In this document: positions 1 through 4,251 of the stretch, in pieces
Layout: each line of letters starts with the position of its first letter
Numbering within the stretch: the first letter of the stretch is position 1
Origin: Legionella genomosp. 1
Lineage (GTDB): Bacteria > Pseudomonadota > Gammaproteobacteria > Legionellales > Legionellaceae
Direction of reading: 5' to 3'
Length of the DNA: 7,716 bases
NCBI GenBank assembly: GCA_945867185.1
Contig: CAMBHM010000066.1
Coordinates: 1-7,716 of the forward strand
Notes under the pieces: generated by a model
Told to the model about the DNA's origin: nothing
The model's input: the letters and a program-made list of their open reading frames with translations, nothing else
The model's database searches: none
Translations under genes and position numbers: made by a program

Positions 1-634
1 GGTGGGCGGATCGATGATGTATTATCGCGCTTTACAGCAGGGGTTATCGACACTTCCTAAAGCGGATCAACCGCTACGAGAAGCCTTGTTGCAGCAAGCA
101 GCAGAAAAGGGGTGGGCTGCGATGCATGCGGATCTTAAGCAGGTGGATCCCCTTACGGCAAGTCGCTTGCATCCGAATGATACGCAGCGTATTCAACGTG
201 CACTAGAGATCTATCAGTTGACGAATAGGCCATTGTCTTCGTTCTTAGCAGAGCATAAAACAGAAACCACTTATCATTTTATCAATATAGGCTTGATACC
301 CACTGATCGCACTTGGTTGCATCAACGGATTGCTAAACGGTTTGAGGAGATGTTACAAGAGGGGTTGGTATCGGAAGTAGAAACCTTACTACAACGATTC
401 CCCTTGACTTCGACTCACCCCTCCATGCGTTCAGTGGGATATCGACAGGTATGGCAGTATCTTCATGGCGAGTTTGGTCTGGATGAATTAGCCGATCGTG
501 GTATAGTTGCTACCCGGCAACTTGCAAAACGTCAATTGACCTGGCTACGGCATTGGTCCGAGTTGAACGTGTTGTCGGCAGAAGATCCTACTAATTTGGA
601 GAAGGTGGTTGCTAACTATACCTATCATGAATAA
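1..634 (+). CDS. miaA: tRNA dimethylallyltransferase MiaA, C-terminal ~210 residues (5' truncated by window edge)
   Basis: MiaA transfers a dimethylallyl group from DMAPP to N6 of A37 in tRNAs reading UNN codons, a cytoplasmic step that precedes ms2i6A formation. The reading frame is open from the first bases; the first full codon (position 2) reads VGGSMMYYRAL, matching the internal VGGTMLYFKAL segment of E. coli MiaA. About 100 N-terminal residues, including the P-loop, therefore lie upstream, and the GTG at position 2 is not a start. Visible family signatures in window residue numbering are RLHPNDTQRIQRALE (about 55-69), SVGYRQVW (about 144-151) and ATRQLAKRQLTWLR (about 170-183), the conserved tRNA- and substrate-binding stretches. 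The C terminus falls where the family normally ends, so only the 5' side is missing. The next gene begins 8 nt downstream, suggesting co-transcription. hfq, the usual partner downstream in enterics, is absent here. Confidence 0.96.
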   Translation, partial: VGGSMMYYRALQQGLSTLPKADQPLREALLQQAAEKGWAAMHADLKQVDPLTASRLHPNDTQRIQRALEIYQLTNRPLSSFLAEHKTETTYHFINIGLIPTDRTWLHQRIAKRFEEMLQEGLVSEVETLLQRFPLTSTHPSMRSVGYRQVWQYLHGEFGLDELADRGIVATRQLAKRQLTWLRHWSELNVLSAEDPTNLEKVVANYTYHE

Positions 635-635
635 C

Positions 636-639
636 AGGA
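636..639 (+). promoter_or_regulatory. Shine-Dalgarno of the zinc-finger gene, bearing on start choice
   Basis: AGGA lies 3 nt before the ATG at 643 and 6 nt before the ATG at 646. The spacing favours the second ATG, which would give a 65-residue product. Confidence 0.5.
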
Positions 640-642
640 CAT

Positions 643-843
643 ATGATGACATCTAAAATAAAAAAATCCCCTGCTTGTACTGAGAAAATCCATCGAATCT
701 CTCGAGATGAACTCCCGATCAGTTGTCCTACGCCTGAGATGGCCCTTTGGAATGCACATCCGCGGGTGTACTTACCGATTGAGGAAACCAACGAGGCCGT
801 TTGTCCTTATTGTGGAACCCGGTTTGTGCTAGAGGAGGCGTAA
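643..843 (+). CDS. small CHCC-type zinc-finger domain protein
   Basis: This is a 66-codon protein whose C-terminal half matches the zf-CHCC family (bacterial relatives of the NDUFS6 zinc domain). Candidate zinc ligands are Cys28, His39, Cys54 and Cys57, in the contexts SCPTPEMALWNAHPRVYLPI (27-46) and AVCPYCGTRFVLEE (52-65). The N-terminal 20 residues are basic and have no recognisable domain. No biochemical role is firmly established for these small bacterial proteins; zinc binding is inferred from the motif. As I recall, the same gene often sits next to LPS heptosyltransferase genes in proteobacteria, which fits the glycosyltransferase 1 nt downstream. The start is ambiguous: ATG occurs at 643 and 646. 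The only Shine-Dalgarno-like AGGA (636-639) is 3 nt from the first and 6 nt from the second, so translation may begin at 646. Confidence 0.9.
   Translation: MMTSKIKKSPACTEKIHRISRDELPISCPTPEMALWNAHPRVYLPIEETNEAVCPYCGTRFVLEEA
833..838 (+). promoter_or_regulatory. Shine-Dalgarno AGGAGG supporting the GTG start of the glycosyltransferase
   Basis: A full-consensus AGGAGG is embedded in the last codons of the zinc-finger gene, 6 nt before the GTG at 845. It supports the GTG start, and the layout implies translational coupling of the two genes. Confidence 0.85.
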
Positions 844-844
844 G

Positions 845-1849
845 GTGCAGTCCATTTGTATCGTTCGTTTGTCGGCGTTAGGGGATGTCTTGATGTTGGT
901 ACCGTTGGTACGAACGTTACAAAAGTATTTACCCGGTGTGTCATTGACCTGGGTGATTTCTCGCCCTGCGTATGAATTGGTTGAGGGGATAGAGGGGGTT
1001 GAATTCATTGTCATTGACAAACCAAGGGGCTGGCGAGATTACTGGCGATTCAAGCAACAGCTTCGCGGGCGTCATTTTGATGTCTTGTTGGCAGCGCAGG
1101 CGAGTTTTCGGGCCAATGTTTTATATCCTTGTATCTCGGCTACTCGAAAAATTGGTTACGATCCCCTCCGTGCGAAGGATGGACAGGGGTGGGTTACCAC
1201 CGAGGTGATTACACCAGGAGAAGATCATACAGTAGACGGATTCTTGAAGTTTGCAGCGCCTCTTGGAGTGGTTGACAAAGACATCCGTTGGGATTTGCCG
1301 ATCCCTGATGCATCGATTGTTTGGGCACGTGCACAGTTGCCAGAGGGCTCCGTTGTGCTGATCAATCCTGCAGCGAGTAAACCTGAACGCAGTTGGCTTG
1401 TTGAGCGATATGTCGCAGTGATAAAACAGATTCAGTGTCGTTGGCAGCTCCCTGTTGTATTAATTGGCGGGCCCGATCACTATGATGAATCACTAGGAAA
1501 CGCCATCGCCGCTGAAGTGCCCGTGAGGAATCTAATAGGGCAAACCAACTTGAAGCAATTGTTGGCGGTGATAGCGCAGGGCCGTTTGCTGATCTGCCCT
1601 GATACAGGCCCCTCGCATATGGCAACGGCTGTCGGAACGCCAGTCGTCGCATTACATGCCGTGACCAGCTCTGCCGTATCTGGTCCTTACTTATGTCGTC
1701 ATTGGGCTGTTGATTGTTATCCAGAAGCAGTGCGTCAGAGGTTGCAATCAACTGCCCCGGCATGGGGCAGCCATATTCATGGGCCCAAGACCATGCGGCT
1801 TGTGACCGTAGAAGCTGTGATGATCCGGCTCACTCAGATTTTAGGATAA
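845..1849 (+). CDS. glycosyltransferase family 9 protein (LPS heptosyltransferase-like, WaaC/WaaF/OpsX type)
   Basis: This 334-residue protein has the GT-B layout of ADP-heptose:LPS heptosyltransferases. Members work at the cytoplasmic face of the inner membrane, transferring heptose (or a related sugar) to the Kdo-lipid A or core acceptor. The N-terminal motif IVRLSALGDVLMLVPLVRTL (6-25) places Asp14 at the position of the catalytic aspartate of WaaC. The acceptor-side segment AQASFRANVL (84-93) recalls the OpsX/WaaC group. The C-terminal nucleotide-sugar half has INPAASKPERSW (173-184), LIGGPDHYDE (206-215) and the hallmark CPDTGPSHMATAVGTPVVAL (251-270). GTG at 845 is chosen because it begins the conserved N-terminus directly and has a perfect Shine-Dalgarno. 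There is no signal peptide or transmembrane segment. Which heptose is added (I, II or another) cannot be told from this sequence alone. It is the last gene of the + strand string and converges on icmX. Confidence 0.9.
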   Translation: MQSICIVRLSALGDVLMLVPLVRTLQKYLPGVSLTWVISRPAYELVEGIEGVEFIVIDKPRGWRDYWRFKQQLRGRHFDVLLAAQASFRANVLYPCISATRKIGYDPLRAKDGQGWVTTEVITPGEDHTVDGFLKFAAPLGVVDKDIRWDLPIPDASIVWARAQLPEGSVVLINPAASKPERSWLVERYVAVIKQIQCRWQLPVVLIGGPDHYDESLGNAIAAEVPVRNLIGQTNLKQLLAVIAQGRLLICPDTGPSHMATAVGTPVVALHAVTSSAVSGPYLCRHWAVDCYPEAVRQRLQSTAPAWGSHIHGPKTMRLVTVEAVMIRLTQILG

Positions 1850-1858
1850 GAGTGATGA

Positions 1859-1884
1859 GTACTAAGGATCGCGATCCTTAGTAC
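1859..1884. terminator. perfect 26-bp palindrome between convergent genes; possible bidirectional terminator or dimer-binding site
   Basis: GTACTAAGGATCG is followed immediately by its exact reverse complement. As RNA it can fold into an 11-bp stem with a 4-nt loop on either strand. It starts 9 nt after the glycosyltransferase stop and ends 24 nt beyond the icmX stop, a natural place for a shared terminator. Neither side has a U-tract (GTCAGGAGGG on + strand, TCATCACTCT on - strand), so it is not a canonical intrinsic terminator. A cruciform-forming site, mRNA 3'-end stabiliser or operator are alternatives. Confidence 0.55.
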
Positions 1885-1908
1885 GTCAGGAGGGATAGTT
1901 TGGGGTTG

Positions 1909-3237
1909 TTATGAAGAGGGGTCTGGTGGGGGTTTTGACGATAACTTGGGCGGATTGATGCTTGCGATTTTCATGAGAATGGTACTGTTGGTAAGCAGTA
2001 AACGTTCTTGTTGTTGACGGGTCAAATAGAGCTGGTAATTGATTTCGGCCAGTAAGGTGACTATTTCCTTCTGGACACTTTCGGAGGTGGCTTGATTGAC
2101 TTGATTGAGCCATTGGGTATTGGCATCTCCACTTGGATTGAATAGCCGCCAAGTGGCCATCGTGAATTCATTGAGGGCCTGGCTAGTGGCTGGTGCTGAA
2201 TCGGAATACTGTTGCGGTATTCTTTTGGAGAGCATCCCATAAATATTACTGAGTCCAACAGATGTTTGTGCAGTGATTGTTCGAAGTTGTAAAAGGTACG
2301 AGCTCAATCGTGCTTGAGCAGTGACTTGTGCGTTAAGCGGTACGGTTTTTCCAAAGTTCATCGCGTCTTCGAAGATGGATCTGTATTCCTTGAGCGTGGG
2401 CAAGGATAGCCCGAGTGCGCTGCCAGTGACGTAACGTACGAAATCAGCGGCTTGTTGGGCTTGATTCTGAGCCGGTAATCCGGTGGATTGGGCCCCCCCT
2501 TGGGATGTCGGTGTCGTGGTGTATAGTAAGGGGCCGAGTAACGTATTGGCATTGAGTTGGCTGATGATAGGTTGTAGGGACGTCGGTGAAAAAAAAGATT
2601 GCGGATCAGGGTAGGGTCCTAAAACATTATTCATGACTTGTGTGCTGAATAAAAAGGTACAAGTGGGGTAGGTTCCGGGCGATCCATCGACTTTGCCACC
2701 CGTCCATATAGTTTCTCTGTTGTCCATGCAATAGCTTGAACTGGGGGTGCTTAGTAGATTTAAAATGGCCTGGTTCGTTGGATCGGATTGATAGGTTGAT
2801 TGGTTGGTGCCAGTGCTCAAGGCTTGATCGATGCCTGAGAGGCTTGATAAGGAGCCTTGTGAGGAGGGGTTGTTATAGTTTTTGAAAGTGGCATTGGCAA
2901 AAGCGTTCAGTGGTGAGCCTGTGTCGGGTACGAATTGAGCGAGTAGCGTATTGATAGGACTTGAACCCATGAAGGCATCGAACATCGTTGTGAAAAAGGG
3001 CAATCCTGATGTGCTTAATAATTGTGTGGTGGTGGCCTCTAACAAAGTAGTTGTCAGCGCCGCTTTGGGTTGTTGGCTCAAGTCAAAGCCAAGATAAGCG
3101 CCTAAATTCAACACATAAGAGGTTAGATCCTCCGTGCCGGAGGAGTCGCCACTGCTGACCGCCTCAGCAGATTGTACGGCGGTGATAGGTAAAGCAGCAC
3201 TGAGCAATGCAAGCCCCCAACGGCTGATTCGTTTCAT
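1909..3237 (-). CDS. icmX: Dot/Icm type IVB secretion system protein IcmX
   Basis: IcmX is a periplasmic/exported component of the Dot/Icm (type IVB) secretion machine, required for effector translocation in Legionella; its exact role in the complex is poorly defined. This 442-residue product is close to the Legionella length (about 466). It begins with a typical Sec signal peptide: KR-rich n-region, hydrophobic stretch about residues 7-20, and likely cleavage near VQSA/EA at 24-26. The mature part is Ser/Thr/Gln-rich with the DLTSYVLNLGAYLGFDLS (37-54) and ADFVRYVTGSALGLSLPTL (264-282) segments I associate with the family. Only two cysteines remain in the mature chain (Cys170, Cys193), which could form a disulfide. 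The C terminus is proline-rich (KPPPDP). The start overlaps the icmW stop by one base (TAATG), with GGGGA 6 nt upstream, so it is translationally coupled to icmW. Identification rests on motif resemblance plus the diagnostic gene order. Confidence 0.92.
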   Translation of the reverse strand: MKRISRWGLALLSAALPITAVQSAEAVSSGDSSGTEDLTSYVLNLGAYLGFDLSQQPKAALTTTLLEATTTQLLSTSGLPFFTTMFDAFMGSSPINTLLAQFVPDTGSPLNAFANATFKNYNNPSSQGSLSSLSGIDQALSTGTNQSTYQSDPTNQAILNLLSTPSSSYCMDNRETIWTGGKVDGSPGTYPTCTFLFSTQVMNNVLGPYPDPQSFFSPTSLQPIISQLNANTLLGPLLYTTTPTSQGGAQSTGLPAQNQAQQAADFVRYVTGSALGLSLPTLKEYRSIFEDAMNFGKTVPLNAQVTAQARLSSYLLQLRTITAQTSVGLSNIYGMLSKRIPQQYSDSAPATSQALNEFTMATWRLFNPSGDANTQWLNQVNQATSESVQKEIVTLLAEINYQLYLTRQQQERLLLTNSTILMKIASINPPKLSSKPPPDPSS

Positions 3238-3692
3238 TACTCTTCCCCTTCCAATGCACGCGACACAAGTTGTAGTCGGTAGTCTGAGAAAACACGCCCT
3301 AATAGCCTTAGGCGTTCGAAAACAATATTACGTTTTAGAAAAAAACCAGCCGCATCATGAGGGCCTGTCGTTGTTTCTTCTGCGTGAATCAATATTTTGG
3401 AAGCACTGCCTGGATGTGCTGTATCGAGGGCTTGTAACAAGCGTAAGCCACGACTTGATTTGATATTTCCTACAAGACGAATGAAAGCATCTTCTTGTGA
3501 TAACAAGCCAAGATCAACTTGGGCAATGTCGTCTAGCTCTCTACCCAATTGTGCAATGGCTTGTTCAAGTTGCGGGTCGCCATCGAGGGTCCACTCTTCA
3601 ACGCTTTCCATAAAAGTGATCACACGATAAATCATGGGATCAATGTAATCACTCCAATATTGTGCAGCAGCTTCATGACTCAGATCGGGCAT
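3237..3692 (-). CDS. icmW: Dot/Icm type IVB secretion adaptor IcmW
   Basis: IcmW is a small acidic cytoplasmic adaptor. In Legionella it pairs with IcmS (and LvgA) and docks on the DotL C-terminus in the type IV coupling complex, recruiting a subset of effectors. The 151 residues equal the Legionella length, and the sequence reads as nearly the same protein throughout: MPDLSHEA at the start, YWSDYIDPMIYRVITFMESV (12-31), DLGLLSQEDAFIRLVGNIKS (60-79), GLRLLQALDTAHPGSASKIL (82-101) and AGFFLKRNIVFERLRLLGRV (115-134). There is no signal peptide or membrane segment, as expected. It is the first gene of the - strand pair icmW-icmX. Its Shine-Dalgarno is weak (AGAG, 6 nt before ATG). A likely promoter lies at 3749-3776. 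IcmS is not encoded in this window. Confidence 0.98.
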   Translation of the reverse strand: MPDLSHEAAAQYWSDYIDPMIYRVITFMESVEEWTLDGDPQLEQAIAQLGRELDDIAQVDLGLLSQEDAFIRLVGNIKSSRGLRLLQALDTAHPGSASKILIHAEETTTGPHDAAGFFLKRNIVFERLRLLGRVFSDYRLQLVSRALEGEE

Positions 3693-3694
3693 GG

Positions 3695-3710
3695 TTTACT
3701 CTTTTTTTAC
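3695..3710 (-). promoter_or_regulatory. GTAAA-N6-GTAAA direct repeat, CpxR-box-like
   Basis: On the - strand two GTAAA pentamers are separated by 6 nt. The CpxR recognition pattern is tandem GTAAA with a short spacer, and CpxR is reported to activate icmV and icmW in Legionella. The repeat is centred near 3702, about 62 bp upstream of the predicted icmV start point, a usual activator position. For icmW it would lie in the leader and overlap the weak Shine-Dalgarno, so it may partly be a purine-rich leader seen by chance. Confidence 0.4.
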
Positions 3711-3712
3711 GA

Positions 3713-3723
3713 CCCTGACAGGG
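3713..3723. promoter_or_regulatory. short perfect dyad CCCTG-A-CAGGG in the icmW/icmV intergenic region
   Basis: Five base pairs of perfect inverted repeat surround a single A, just upstream of the predicted icmV -35. The one-base loop argues against an RNA hairpin and for a protein-binding dyad, but at 11 bp it could be chance. Confidence 0.25.
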
Positions 3724-3728
3724 ATAGA

Positions 3729-3758
3729 TTGCAGCGTCGCTCATTTGTATCATATAGT
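3729..3758 (+). promoter_or_regulatory. predicted sigma70-type promoter for icmV-dotA
   Basis: The -10 TATAGT (3753-3758) matches consensus at 5 of 6. Upstream at 18 bp is a weak -35, TTGCAG (3729-3734, 3 of 6). The expected start near 3765 leaves a leader of about 30 nt before the icmV ATG. The poor -35 is what an activator-dependent promoter would show. Confidence 0.45.
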
Positions 3759-3776
3759 ATGACTATGAAATGTCTA
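3749..3776 (-). promoter_or_regulatory. predicted sigma70-type promoter for icmW-icmX
   Basis: Read on the - strand, TAGACA (3771-3776, 5 of 6 to the -35 consensus) is followed after 16 bp by TATGAT (3749-3754, 5 of 6 to the -10). The start would be near 3742, giving a leader of about 50 nt. The -10 box shares two base pairs with the icmV -10 on the other strand, so the two promoters physically overlap. Confidence 0.5.
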
Positions 3777-3795
3777 GGGAACAAGAGCTGCTGCC

Positions 3796-4251
3796 ATGAA
3801 AAAAAAATCGGGTTCAAAGGTAGGCGCTATATTGAAAGCCGCGGTGAACCTGCGGTTGTGGTTCGACTGGGATCGAATGAAAGCTTTCTCTTTATATATA
3901 GGGAAAGGGATAGCAGCGTATGTTGTCCCTCAGAAACAGACAGCAAAAGAGTCTTTTCAGGCCGCACAAATGAGACTTGGGTTATCAGAAGCTGATCTGC
4001 AGGTTCGTGAAAAAGGATTGTTGCGCTTGACTCGTATGATGTTGCTACTGGCGCTTCTTGTGTTTGGTCTGTCTTGTTATTATTTTTATCACTTTCAGTG
4101 GCGTGGCGGAGTGGTCGGTTTGGTTATCACCTGTGTTGTGTTGACGTTTGCATTTAGGTATCACTTTTGGTATTTCCAAATCAAAACGCGCACGTTGGGG
4201 TGTTCGATAGAAACTTGGTATAAACAGGGACTCTTGAGGGGAAAGCGATGA
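3796..4251 (+). CDS. icmV: Dot/Icm type IVB secretion inner-membrane protein IcmV
   Basis: IcmV is a small inner-membrane component of the Dot/Icm apparatus, required for intracellular growth in Legionella; its molecular role is not well defined. The 151-residue length equals the Legionella protein. Features in order: a basic N-terminus (KKKSGSK), a conserved cytoplasmic stretch with WFDWDRMKAFSLYIG (22-36), SFQAAQMRLGLSEADLQVRE (53-72), two adjacent transmembrane segments at about 80-99 and 104-120 forming a hairpin, then the conserved tail FRYHFWYFQIKTRTLGC (120-136). The ATG at 3796 has only a weak AAGAG 8 nt upstream, but it begins the conserved protein directly. The stop overlaps the dotA start (ATGA), so the pair is translationally coupled, as in other Legionellales. 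Confidence 0.95.
   Translation: MKKKSGSKVGAILKAAVNLRLWFDWDRMKAFSLYIGKGIAAYVVPQKQTAKESFQAAQMRLGLSEADLQVREKGLLRLTRMMLLLALLVFGLSCYYFYHFQWRGGVVGLVITCVVLTFAFRYHFWYFQIKTRTLGCSIETWYKQGLLRGKR
4236..4242 (+). promoter_or_regulatory. Shine-Dalgarno GAGGGGA of dotA inside the end of icmV
   Basis: A strong ribosome-binding site lies 5 nt before the dotA ATG at 4248 and within the last icmV codons. It supports this start and allows coupled or independent initiation. Confidence 0.7.

Noticed and set aside
2..4. GTG at the left edge as a start codon for a 210-residue protein
   Set aside because: The residues from here match the interior of MiaA (VGGTMLYF region), so the gene simply begins outside the window.
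1362..1763. 133-codon - strand frame opposite the glycosyltransferase
   Set aside because: It is antisense to the conserved GT9 nucleotide-sugar-binding domain and has no independent support.
3125..3141. TCCTCCG-TGC-CGGAGGA hairpin near the 5' end of icmX
   Set aside because: A 7-bp stem inside coding sequence explained by the codons for the Ser/Gly/Thr/Glu/Asp stretch just after the signal peptide. A regulatory role cannot be supported without conservation data.
3549..3995. 148-codon + strand frame spanning antisense icmW, the intergenic region and the start of icmV
   Set aside because: It overlaps two well-supported genes and the promoter region, and its translation resembles no protein I know.
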